A DNA stretch of 64,000 nucleotides, taken from NCBI GenBank assembly GCA_016704465.1, contig JADJAD010000015.1, positions 1 through 64,000 on the forward strand, written 5' to 3'. This document shows, piece by piece, positions 15,489-23,599 of this stretch; positions within the stretch are counted from its first letter, which is position 1; every line of letters starts with the position of its first letter. The position numbers were made by a program, and so were the translations under genes. Under the pieces are notes generated by a model. It was not told where the DNA came from and did not search any database. It saw nothing but the letters and a program-made list of their open reading frames with translations. The stretch is from Gemmatimonadota bacterium. GTDB taxonomy: Bacteria; Gemmatimonadota; Gemmatimonadetes; Gemmatimonadales; Gemmatimonadaceae.

Positions 15489-15806
15489 ATGAGCGCGAGC
15501 GTCGAGCTGGTCTACTTCGAGGGATGTCCGCACGCGCCGGAGGCGAGGCTGCGAGTCGGCGAGGCGCTGCGGCGCGCCGGCGTCGCCGAGGTGTGGGAGG
15601 AGTGGGATACGCTCGATTCGGCGACGCCTGCGCGGTACCAACGATTTGGCTCGCCGACCGTACTGGTCGCAGGGCGCGACGTGAGCGGCGCTGGTGTCGT
15701 CGGCAATGGCATGCGCTGCGTGGTGGGCGGCGGGCCGAGCGTCGAGGCGATTGTAGAGGCGATTGTAGAGGCGCTGCGCGCTGCGCCTGACGGTGACATT
15801 CTGTAG
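15489..15806 (+). CDS. small thioredoxin-fold-like protein
   Basis: The 105-residue protein begins MSASVELVYFEGCPHAPEARL. A beta-strand followed by a single Cys in GCPHAP recalls the degenerate thioredoxin-like proteins seen near mercury-resistance or vitamin-K-epoxide-type genes. The later PTVLVAGRDVSG supports a thioredoxin fold (cis-Pro strand). Only one Cys is in the CxxC position, so disulfide exchange by a CxxC pair is not possible; binding of a thiol or metal is an inference. Near the C-terminus a 12-bp tandem duplication (GATTGTAGAGGC twice) encodes Ile-Val-Glu-Ala twice. Confidence 0.6.
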   Translation: MSASVELVYFEGCPHAPEARLRVGEALRRAGVAEVWEEWDTLDSATPARYQRFGSPTVLVAGRDVSGAGVVGNGMRCVVGGGPSVEAIVEAIVEALRAAPDGDIL

Positions 15807-15837
15807 GTTCTCTCCGACTCTTACCCCGGGTTTGCCC

Positions 15838-17547
15838 ATGCGCGTCCTGTCCGCAGTCGTTGCCCTTGTCCCCCTGATCGCCGCGTGCAGCCCCAGCGGC
15901 GACGGCGCGTCCTCGCGCGGTGGTCCCGATGCGAGCTACGACGTGGTGATCGAGAACGGGCGCGTGGTCGACGGGACCGGGGCGGCCTGGTACTACGGCG
16001 ACGTCGCGTTGCAGGGCGATCGGATCGCGGCCATCGGGCCGCGTGGCGCCTTTCGCGAGTCGCGCGTCACGCAGCGGGTCGACGCGACCGGGCACGTCGT
16101 CGCCCCTGGCTTCATCGACATCCAGGCGCACTCCATCGGCCACTACATGAGGGGCGATGGGCTCGGGATCTCGATGGTGACGCAGGGCATTACGACGGCG
16201 ATTCACGGTGAGGGGTCGTCGTTAGGGCCGGTGAACGACAAGATCCTGGCCGCCGAGACCGATACCTCGGCGCGCCGCGTGCTGGAGGGATTCCGTGGCG
16301 ATCATGGCTTCGGCCTCTGGCTGGAGTACATGGTGGCGCGCGGCGCGTCGCAGAACATCGGCTCGTTCCTGGGCGACGGGACGGTGCGCGTGTACGCCAA
16401 GGGGGAGGAGGCCGGAGCGCTGAGCGCGGCCGAGCGGGACACGATGCAGGCCGCGGTCAGGCGAGCCATGGAGGATGGCGCCTTCGGTCTCGCGAGCGCC
16501 CTGATCTACCCGCCGAACACGTATGCCTCGACCGAGGAGCTGGTGGAGGCGTCGAAGGCCATGGCGCCGTACGGCGGCGTGTACATCACGCACATGCGCA
16601 GCGAGGGGGACAAGTTCCTCGAGGCCATCGACGAGGCGCTGCGGATCGGACGTGAAGGAGGAGTGCCGGTCGAGATCTACCACCTCAAGGCGAGCGGGCC
16701 GCGCAACTGGCCCAAGATGCCGCTGGCGATCGCCAAGATCGATTCGGCGCGCGCGGCGGGGCAGGACGTGCAGGCGGACATGTACCTGTACCCGGCCGGC
16801 GGGAACTCCTTCGCCGCCTGCATTCCGCCGAAGTATGCCGAGGGGGGGCGGCTGCTGGAGAACCTCAAGGACCCGGCGAAGCGCGCGACCATGGTCGCCG
16901 AGATGCACGCGATGGACGCCGGCTACGAGAACCTGTGCGAGATCGCCTCGCCAGCCAATGTGATGGTCGTGGGCTTCAAGAAGCCCGAGCTGATGCAGTT
17001 CGAGGGCAAGCGCCTGAGCGAGATCTCCGCGGCGTTAGGCAAGGACTGGGCCGAGGTGATCATCGACCTGAACGTCGAGGAAGAGCTCGGCCTGGGGGAG
17101 ATCCTCTTCCTGATGAGCGAGGAGAACATGAAGCTGCAACTGCAGCAGCCGTGGATGAAGTTCGGGACCGACGCCAGCTCGCAGGACCCGGCGACCGCGC
17201 AGGGCATGACCCACCCGCGCGCCTACGGCAACTTCCCGCGCATCTTCTCGAAGTATGTGCGCGGCGAGCCGGTCATCGCGCTCGAGGACGCGGTGCGCAA
17301 GGCGTCGTCGGCGGTGGCCACGCGCCTCATGATCACCGATCGCGGCGTGCTGAAGGAAGGGCTCAAGGCCGACGTGATCATCTTCGACCCGGCGACGATC
17401 ACCGACAACGCGACGTTCGAGAAGCCGCATCAGTTGTCCACGGGCGTGCGCGACGTGTACGTCAACGGCGTGGCAGTGGTGCTGAACAACGCCCACACCG
17501 GCGCGAAGCCCGGGGTGGTGGTGCGTGGTCCGGGGTGGCGACGGTAG
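15838..17547 (+). CDS. N-acyl-D-amino-acid deacylase family lipoprotein (amidohydrolase)
   Basis: The 569-residue protein has lipobox LIAAC with Cys17. It has the amidohydrolase-3 layout: DVVIENGRVVDGTG, VVAPGFIDIQAHSIGH (metal-site strand, with the usual H-x-H altered to Q-A-H), YITHMRSEG (His), VEIYHLKASG (His and Lys) and KFGTDASS with the conserved Asp near residue 445. The C-terminal ADVIIFDPATITDNAT closes the family fold. It should hydrolyse N-acylated or N-terminal D-amino acid derivatives in the periplasm, such as peptidoglycan or peptide remnants; substrate is inferred. The altered metal motif makes activity less certain than family membership. Confidence 0.8.
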   Translation: MRVLSAVVALVPLIAACSPSGDGASSRGGPDASYDVVIENGRVVDGTGAAWYYGDVALQGDRIAAIGPRGAFRESRVTQRVDATGHVVAPGFIDIQAHSIGHYMRGDGLGISMVTQGITTAIHGEGSSLGPVNDKILAAETDTSARRVLEGFRGDHGFGLWLEYMVARGASQNIGSFLGDGTVRVYAKGEEAGALSAAERDTMQAAVRRAMEDGAFGLASALIYPPNTYASTEELVEASKAMAPYGGVYITHMRSEGDKFLEAIDEALRIGREGGVPVEIYHLKASGPRNWPKMPLAIAKIDSARAAGQDVQADMYLYPAGGNSFAACIPPKYAEGGRLLENLKDPAKRATMVAEMHAMDAGYENLCEIASPANVMVVGFKKPELMQFEGKRLSEISAALGKDWAEVIIDLNVEEELGLGEILFLMSEENMKLQLQQPWMKFGTDASSQDPATAQGMTHPRAYGNFPRIFSKYVRGEPVIALEDAVRKASSAVATRLMITDRGVLKEGLKADVIIFDPATITDNATFEKPHQLSTGVRDVYVNGVAVVLNNAHTGAKPGVVVRGPGWRR

Positions 17548-17700
17548 GGGGCCAGCCGGCCCTCGCAGCGATTCGGAGCACGCCCGCTTTCGGCGACATC
17601 GGCACGTCCCCACCGCCGATGTCGCCAGCGCGCCGCCGCGTGCTCCCGCGCGCGCGGTTGCCGGAGAGCACGCAGTCCTGGTCTTGCGTGAACGCCCGGT

Positions 17701-17731
17701 TCTATTTACTCTGGAATTACGGAGAAATAGA
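17701..17731 (+). promoter_or_regulatory. palindromic operator upstream of PadR gene
   Basis: TCTATTTACTC at 17701-17711 and GAGAAATAGA at 17722-17731 form an inverted repeat (one extra base on the left) around an AT-rich centre, unusual in this GC-rich region. The right arm reaches the PadR start codon and includes its GGAG ribosome-binding site. PadR regulators commonly repress their own operon through such sites, so autoregulation is likely. Confidence 0.6.
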
Positions 17732-18049
17732 ATGGCCCTTGGCGATCTCGAACAACTCGTGATGCTGGCGCTCCTGCGCCTCGCCGACAGCGGATTCGGC
17801 GCCGCCGTCCAGCGCGAAATCGCCGAGCGGTCGGGGCGGGACGTCACGCTGGGGGCGGTCTACACCGCGCTTGCCCGCCTCGAGGAGAAGGGCTTCGTGC
17901 GTTCCCGCATCGGCGAGCCGCTCCCGCAGCGCGGCGGGCGCCGCCGGCGGCACTACGAGGTGCTGCCCGCCGGCCGGACGGCGATCGCCGAGGCGTGGCA
18001 GGCGATCGAGGCGCTGTCGCGCGGACTCCGCGCCCAGCTGGAGGGGTGA
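17732..18049 (+). CDS. PadR-family transcriptional regulator
   Basis: The 105-residue winged-helix protein begins MALGDLEQLVMLALLRLADSG. The PadR core follows (TLGAVYTALARLEEKGFVRSR, then a wing RRRRHYEVLPAGR) and a short C-terminal dimerisation helix. A GGAG ribosome-binding site lies about seven bases upstream, inside a palindromic operator. Its TGA overlaps the ATG of the permease gene (TGATG), so regulator and permease are translationally coupled. PadR-permease pairs of this kind are common in Gemmatimonadota and Acidobacteriota; the inducer is unknown. Confidence 0.9.
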   Translation: MALGDLEQLVMLALLRLADSGFGAAVQREIAERSGRDVTLGAVYTALARLEEKGFVRSRIGEPLPQRGGRRRRHYEVLPAGRTAIAEAWQAIEALSRGLRAQLEG

Positions 18050-20709
18050 TGTCGCCCGAGCGCTCGCGCCGCGGTGGACATCCGCCGCGACTTGCCCTCT
18101 GGCTGCTGCAACACCGCGTGCCGGAGCACGAGCGCGAGTTCCTCGTGGGCGACCTGGTCGAGGCGTACCATGACGCCTGCGAGTCCGACGGCGACCAGCG
18201 CGGGGCGCGTCGCCGTTTTTGGCGCGAAGCAGTGGCTGCCAGCATGCGGCGAGAGCGTGATCACCAGTCCATCCCCTTCACGCGCGGACTCATGACCGAC
18301 CTCGGACTCGACGTCTCCCTCGCCATGCGCCGGCTGCGGCGCACCCCCGGCTTCACACTCGCGGCCAGCCTGACGCTGGCGCTCGGCGTTGGCGCCGCCT
18401 GCGCGATCACGGCGGTGGCGCGACCGGCCCTGTGGGGGGCGCTTCCTTTCCGCGACGCGGAGCGCATTGTCACGCTGCGCGAACGCTTCGGCGACGGGAG
18501 CCTCGGCAACCTCGGCTACACGACCATTGCCGATCTGCGCCGCCAGAGCTCGACCCTATCGGCAATCGCCGCGGTCCGCGCCTGGGCTCCGACGCTGACC
18601 GACGCATCGGGAGCCGAGCGGCTGACGGGACTTGCCGTGTCGTCCAGCTTTCTCGAAGTGATGGGGACGCGGGTGGCGATCGGGCGGGACTTCACGCCGG
18701 AGGAGGACCGCCCGAACGCGACAGCGGTGGTGCTGCTCGACCACGGCTTCTGGCAACAACGCTTCGGCGGCGACACCTCGATCGTCGGTCGGACCGTACG
18801 ACTGGAAGACGTGGAGCACCGCGTGATCGGCGTGCTGCCCGCGGACTACGAGAGCGTGCTTCGTCCGGGCGCGGTGATCCTGCAGCCGCTCGGCTACATA
18901 GAAACGGCTGGTTTCGCATGCCGCGACTGCCGCCACCTGCGAGCGGTCGCGCGCACGCGGGACGGTGTGCCGATCGCCGTTGCCGCCCGTGACGTCGAGT
19001 CAGTCTTCGCGCGGCTTCGGGACGAGTATCCGGCCGTGTACGCGTCGCATGGCCTGCAGCTGACGCCGTTGCGCGCTGCACTGGTGGAGACGACACGCGG
19101 TCCCCTGCTGGCGGTGCTTGGGGCCGCCGCGCTGCTCCTGTTGATTGCGCTGGCCAATACGACCAACCTGTTCGTGTCACGCGCGATTCAGCGTGGCGGC
19201 GAAACGACGATCCGGGCGGCACTCGGCGCCAGCCGGTGGCGATTGGCGCGCAGCATGCTGATCGAGGCGTTGCTGGTGTCCGGACTCGGGGCACTGTTCG
19301 GGCTGGCCCTTGCCCACGCCGCGCTGGGCGCCCTGCTCGCCCTGGCTCCTGCATCGATACCGCGCATCGACCAGGCACGCGCCGACCTCCCGATCACCCT
19401 CCTGGCGGTCGCACTGGCCGTCACGTTAGGCATGGTGAGCGGGCTGCTGCCGGCGATGTTTGCCGGCGCACGCGGGTTGCGTGACCGGCTGGCGATCAAC
19501 GCGCGCACCGTCGCGCGCGGCGCGCACGACGTGGTGCGTCGCACGCTGGTGGTGGTCGAGCTGTCGCTGGCCCTCCTGCTGCTGGGTGGTGCGGGAATCC
19601 TCGTGCAGAGCGTGCAGCGCTTGCTGGCCGTCGACGTCGGCTTTGCGACCGCCGACCGCGTGCAGATGGCGCTGAGCGCCACCGGGGCGCGATTCGATTC
19701 CGAGGCGATGGTGCGCCAGACGTGGCGCTCGGTGCACGAGGCGGTGCGCGCCGTCCCGGGCGTGACCTCGGCCAGCCTCACCACGCAGCTGCCGTTGTCC
19801 AACGACTTCGACGGGTGGGGGGTGCGCTGGGAGCGAGCGGCCGACGATGTCGAGGAGTCGGGCATGGATGCCTTCCGCTTCGCCGTCACCGCGGACTATG
19901 CCACGACGATGGGCGTGCCGCTGCTCAGCGGGCGATTCTTCGCCCCCACGGACCGCGCGACAACCGATCCGGTGGTAGTGATCAACACGACCATGGCGCG
20001 TCGCCAGTTCGGCGATCGTAGCCCGATCGGCGCCCGCCTGAAGATCGGGCCGCCGACCTCGCCGTGGCGCACGGTAGTCGGGGTCGTGGGCGATGTGCGG
20101 CACCCGACGCTGGACGATGAGGTCGGCGGCCAGCTCTATCTCCCCATGGAGCAGAACGCGTTCGCCGACGCGTACGTGCGCCTGGTGGTGCATTCCACCC
20201 TCGATCCGGGCGTGCTGACGCGCACGGTGCGCGACGCTGTGCGGTCCGTGGAGAACAGCATCCCGGTCGCTGAGGTCAGCACACTGTCGGCGCTGGTGGA
20301 CCGGGCGGCCCAGCAGCGGCGGTTCGCCGAGCGTCTCTTCCAGGCGTTCGCGCTCGCGGCGATTCTCCTGGCGGCGATCGGGATCTTCGGGGTGATTTCC
20401 GGGATGGTGGGGGAGCGCGTCCGGGAAATCGGCGTGCGATCGGCGTTAGGCGCGACGCAGGGGCAGATTCTCGGGCATTTCATGCGGCAGGGTGGACGGC
20501 TGGCCGCCATGGGTATCGCGGTGGGTGGCGGTGCGGCGTTGCTGCTCGGGACAGCGCTTCGGCCGCTGGTGTACGGCATCTCGCCCCGCGACCCGTGGAC
20601 GATCGCGACCGTGTCGGTCGGATTGGGAGCGGTGGCGCTGCTCGCCACGCTGCTGCCCGCGTGGCGCGCGTCACGGGTGGACGCGGTGGTGGCGCTGCGG
20701 ACGGAGTAG
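18049..20709 (+). CDS. ADOP-type FtsX/MacB-like ABC transporter permease
   Basis: The 886-residue protein belongs to the acidobacterial duplicated orphan permease type: two FtsX-like permease units in one chain with no partner ATPase nearby. It starts with a cytoplasmic prefix (HRVPEHEREFLVGDLVEAYHD), then a first membrane helix at about residue 100 (FTLAASLTLALGVGAAC) and a MacB-type periplasmic domain (GFWQQRFGGDTSIVGRTVRL). FtsX helices with RAALGASRWRLARSMLIEA follow near residue 400. A second periplasmic domain and the last FtsX unit (VREIGVRSALGATQGQILGHF) end with WRASRVDAVVALRTE. It probably exports a substrate or transmits a mechanical signal; which one is unknown. It is coupled to the PadR gene. 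Confidence 0.88.
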   Translation: MSPERSRRGGHPPRLALWLLQHRVPEHEREFLVGDLVEAYHDACESDGDQRGARRRFWREAVAASMRRERDHQSIPFTRGLMTDLGLDVSLAMRRLRRTPGFTLAASLTLALGVGAACAITAVARPALWGALPFRDAERIVTLRERFGDGSLGNLGYTTIADLRRQSSTLSAIAAVRAWAPTLTDASGAERLTGLAVSSSFLEVMGTRVAIGRDFTPEEDRPNATAVVLLDHGFWQQRFGGDTSIVGRTVRLEDVEHRVIGVLPADYESVLRPGAVILQPLGYIETAGFACRDCRHLRAVARTRDGVPIAVAARDVESVFARLRDEYPAVYASHGLQLTPLRAALVETTRGPLLAVLGAAALLLLIALANTTNLFVSRAIQRGGETTIRAALGASRWRLARSMLIEALLVSGLGALFGLALAHAALGALLALAPASIPRIDQARADLPITLLAVALAVTLGMVSGLLPAMFAGARGLRDRLAINARTVARGAHDVVRRTLVVVELSLALLLLGGAGILVQSVQRLLAVDVGFATADRVQMALSATGARFDSEAMVRQTWRSVHEAVRAVPGVTSASLTTQLPLSNDFDGWGVRWERAADDVEESGMDAFRFAVTADYATTMGVPLLSGRFFAPTDRATTDPVVVINTTMARRQFGDRSPIGARLKIGPPTSPWRTVVGVVGDVRHPTLDDEVGGQLYLPMEQNAFADAYVRLVVHSTLDPGVLTRTVRDAVRSVENSIPVAEVSTLSALVDRAAQQRRFAERLFQAFALAAILLAAIGIFGVISGMVGERVREIGVRSALGATQGQILGHFMRQGGRLAAMGIAVGGGAALLLGTALRPLVYGISPRDPWTIATVSVGLGAVALLATLLPAWRASRVDAVVALRTE

Positions 20710-20770
20710 CGGTTGCGCGACGAGTTCGCCGTCACCAACGTTGCCCTTTGTTCACGACAACCGCATCAGC

Positions 20771-21685
20771 ATGAATCGTCGCCGCTTTCTGCGAGATTCG
20801 GGCGCGACCGCGCTCGGCGCTGCCCTGCTTCCCGCCTACACCGTGTCCTCCGCCGCCCCGGTGCTCACGCGCCCGATTCCCTCGTCGGGCGAACGCATCC
20901 CCGCCGTCGGCCTGGGGACGTGGCAGACCTTCGACGTGGGGACGGACCGGGCGCTTCGCGAGCAGCGCGGCGAGACGCTGCGGGCATTCGTCGACGCCGG
21001 CGGAACGGTGGTCGACTCGTCGCCGATGTACGGATCGTCCGAGCGCGTGGTCGGAGACCTGGTGCAGGCGGAGGGGTTGCGGGACCGCCTGTGGCTGGCG
21101 ACGAAGGTATGGACGTCGGGCGAAACGGCCGGCGTTCGTCAGATGACCGAGTCGATGGCGCTGCTGCGCACGCCGCGGCTTGAGTTGATGCAGGTGCACA
21201 ACCTGCTCGACTGGCGGACCCACCTCAAGACGTTGCGCGGGTGGAAGGAGGAAGGGCGCGTGCGGTACATCGGCGTGACGCACTACCTCGCGTCGGCGCA
21301 TGACCAGGTGGAGCGCATCGTGCGAGAGGAGCGGCTGGACTTCGTGCAGCTGAACCTGTCGCTCGACGAGCCCGAGGCGGCGTCGCGGGTGCTCGACACC
21401 TGCGCCGAGCGCGGCGTGGCGTTCATCGCCAATCGTCCGTTTGGTGGCGGCGGGTCGTTCGCCCGCGCCCGCGGCAAGGCGCTGCCCACGTGGGCAGCCG
21501 ACTACGACGTACAGAGCTGGGCGCAGTTCATGCTCAAGTGGATCCTGTCGCACGAGGCGGTGACCTGTGCGATTCCCGGGACGAGCCGGGCAGCGCACGC
21601 CGTGGACAATGTCGGGGGAGCGACCGGGCGACTCCCCGATGCGCGCGCCCGCGACCGCATGGCCGCGGCTTGGCGCGCCCTATGA
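20771..21685 (+). CDS. exported aldo/keto reductase (Tat signal)
   Basis: The start at 20771 gives MNRRRFLRDSGATALGAALL, a twin-arginine signal, so the enzyme is probably folded and cofactor-loaded before export. The body (304 residues in total) has the aldo/keto reductase barrel: VGLGTWQTFDVG, the catalytic-Tyr strand VVDSSPMYGSSERVVG (Asp and Tyr), LATKVW with Lys, and QVHNLLDWR with His. The cofactor end is less typical (AIPGTSRAAHAVDN). It lies 61 bp after the permease on the same strand. The substrate is unknown. Confidence 0.85.
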   Translation: MNRRRFLRDSGATALGAALLPAYTVSSAAPVLTRPIPSSGERIPAVGLGTWQTFDVGTDRALREQRGETLRAFVDAGGTVVDSSPMYGSSERVVGDLVQAEGLRDRLWLATKVWTSGETAGVRQMTESMALLRTPRLELMQVHNLLDWRTHLKTLRGWKEEGRVRYIGVTHYLASAHDQVERIVREERLDFVQLNLSLDEPEAASRVLDTCAERGVAFIANRPFGGGGSFARARGKALPTWAADYDVQSWAQFMLKWILSHEAVTCAIPGTSRAAHAVDNVGGATGRLPDARARDRMAAAWRAL

Positions 21686-21688
21686 ACA

Positions 21689-21719
21689 GCGGGGAGCACG
21701 CGCGAAGCGTGCTCCCCGC
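21689..21719. terminator. bidirectional hairpin terminator
   Basis: A perfect 13-bp stem (GCGGGGAGCACGC with its complement) with loop GCGAA lies 4 bp past the stop of the aldo/keto reductase gene and 20 bp from the stop of the convergent DUF885 gene. Confidence 0.75.
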
Positions 21720-21739
21720 GGCTCCATGCTGCGACGCCC

Positions 21740-23446
21740 CTACCGAAACGGCAACGGCCCCACCCCCTCCTTCAGCTCCCGCACCATCCGGTCATCGCCG
21801 GTGACCTGCCAGTAGATCAACGACACGGGGATCATCCCCGCAGCGTTGATCTCGTCCATCACCGCCCGCAGCGTGAAGGCACCGCCCAGCTGGCGCGCTC
21901 GCTCGGCGATGGTTTCTTCCATTAGTCGACCGCCGGTGATGTAGCTCGCACCGTAGCCCGGTTGGCGCAGGTACAGGTGCTGCTCGAAGCCGAGCAGCGG
22001 GTCACGACGCATCCAGCCACGCGGCGTCCAGTTCACGTGGATGTTGCCGGCCTCCTCCATGGAGAGCGTGTTGGCGTGGGCGTACAGGTTGCCGAGCCCG
22101 CGCGCGGCGCGGTTCATGAGCATGATCCAGACAATCTCGCGCGAGCGCGGCGACTCGTCGTACAGTCCGGCGTGCATCATCCACTCTTCCATCGCCGTGG
22201 CCGTCCCCTCGGCGCGGCTCATCCACACGTTGTACAGCAGCGGGCCGCGCCGGATCGGGCTGGCGTGCGGCTGCTCCTTCATGCGCATGTTGTCCCACCA
22301 GTGGTAGAGGTGCGTCCACAGGGGGATGGGGTCGCGCTGCGTGGCCTGCATGAAGAAGTTGCGGCCGGCCTCGGGGGTGAAGCCCGCGGTGCGCTCGCGC
22401 ATGGCCTTCTCGAACCACGGCTGCATGGTGAGGATCTGATTGTCCCGCATGAAGCGCAGGTAGCGGGCAATGGCCTGCTCCTGCAACGCGTGATACTCAT
22501 CGGGGGTATTGGCGACCTTGAGTTGCGGGAGGTTGCGGTTGCGGTTCTCCTCCAAGCGCAAGGAGGCGCCGGCCCGGGCGAGTTCACGCCGGGTGATGGT
22601 GACCTCCTCCTCCCAGCTAAGCGGGACGAGCAGGACGTTGCGCAGGTACCAGGTGTACTGCTCCTTGCCGATGCCGGACGGTCCGGTCTTCTTCGGCGCC
22701 TCGTCGCGCATCCACTGAGCGAAGCCGTCTGTCGCTGAGCGTGCATCGGCGATGGCACGCGACAGCGCGGTGTTGCTGCTGCCGACCTTGGTGCCCAGTT
22801 CGTGCAGCGCTTCACTCTGCTCCTCGAAGGCGCGCACGCCGCCGATCCACAGGTCGCGGGCGTTGGCCGAGGCAACGTTGGCGCGCGCCTGCTGCAGGAG
22901 CGGAGGAATGGTGCGCAGCTGCGCCGTCAGGCGCGCGGCCTGCTCGGCAGAGAGCGGGCGCGCGGTATCGAGCTGGGTTCGAGGCCAGACCGGGTACTCG
23001 AACAGCTTGATGGCCCCGTGAATCGTCGGCCCTTCCTTGGCCGGGGTGTCGCTCTCGCCGGTGATGATGGAGACGTAGTAGGCGGGGTCGCGGGCGAAGG
23101 GCTGCAGGACGCGCAGGTGATACTCCATCCCGTTCATCTCGGCGCGCACGAGGTGGTGGTCCACCTGCTCGGCGATGCTCCACCCCGCGGTGTCGATACC
23201 GCGCAGGCGCTGCTGCAGGCGCTGCAACTCTTGCAGCCGGCGAGCGTTCGTGGCCGGCGTGTAGTCGGGGACGCCATTCATGCGCGGCGGCTCCTCGAAG
23301 GTGCGCCACTCGCTGAAGAGTGCGGTCAGTTGCGGGTAGGTTTGGCTCGGCGCGCCACTGCCCTGCGCGAGCAGCGGAGCGGAGAGGAGTGCGAGCGCCA
23401 GCGCGGCGCGGCGTGTGGATCGGACAAGCGACGACGTGAGCGACAT
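21740..23446 (-). CDS. DUF885 family exported protein
   Basis: The start at 23446 (MSLTSSLVRSTRRAALALAL) provides a Sec signal ending near AQGS, and gives 568 residues, normal for DUF885. The protein is mostly helical. The conserved His/Glu stretches include QVDHHLVRAEMNGMEY near residue 90, GKEQYTWYLRNVLLVPLSWEE in the middle, and EGTATAMEEWMMHAGLYD, which resembles the metal-binding part of gluzincin-like peptidases (the HExxH-like helix is not exact). RMEE-type C-terminal GYGASYITGGRLMEE is also typical. It is probably a periplasmic peptidase or hydrolase; activity is unproven for the family. Confidence 0.8.
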   Translation of the reverse strand: MSLTSSLVRSTRRAALALALLSAPLLAQGSGAPSQTYPQLTALFSEWRTFEEPPRMNGVPDYTPATNARRLQELQRLQQRLRGIDTAGWSIAEQVDHHLVRAEMNGMEYHLRVLQPFARDPAYYVSIITGESDTPAKEGPTIHGAIKLFEYPVWPRTQLDTARPLSAEQAARLTAQLRTIPPLLQQARANVASANARDLWIGGVRAFEEQSEALHELGTKVGSSNTALSRAIADARSATDGFAQWMRDEAPKKTGPSGIGKEQYTWYLRNVLLVPLSWEEEVTITRRELARAGASLRLEENRNRNLPQLKVANTPDEYHALQEQAIARYLRFMRDNQILTMQPWFEKAMRERTAGFTPEAGRNFFMQATQRDPIPLWTHLYHWWDNMRMKEQPHASPIRRGPLLYNVWMSRAEGTATAMEEWMMHAGLYDESPRSREIVWIMLMNRAARGLGNLYAHANTLSMEEAGNIHVNWTPRGWMRRDPLLGFEQHLYLRQPGYGASYITGGRLMEETIAERARQLGGAFTLRAVMDEINAAGMIPVSLIYWQVTGDDRMVRELKEGVGPLPFR

Positions 23447-23599
23447 CAGGAGGCGACGACGGAGGATACGGAGGCGGATCGATTCCGGTCGAAAGTACGG
23501 ACGGGTAGCCCGAGGCGCCATGCGCCTCTCGTGCCGTCTCCCCGCTGTTCGCCCCACACGCCAGCCAGTCCGGTCGACCTGCTGGCCGCCGTGCGCGTC

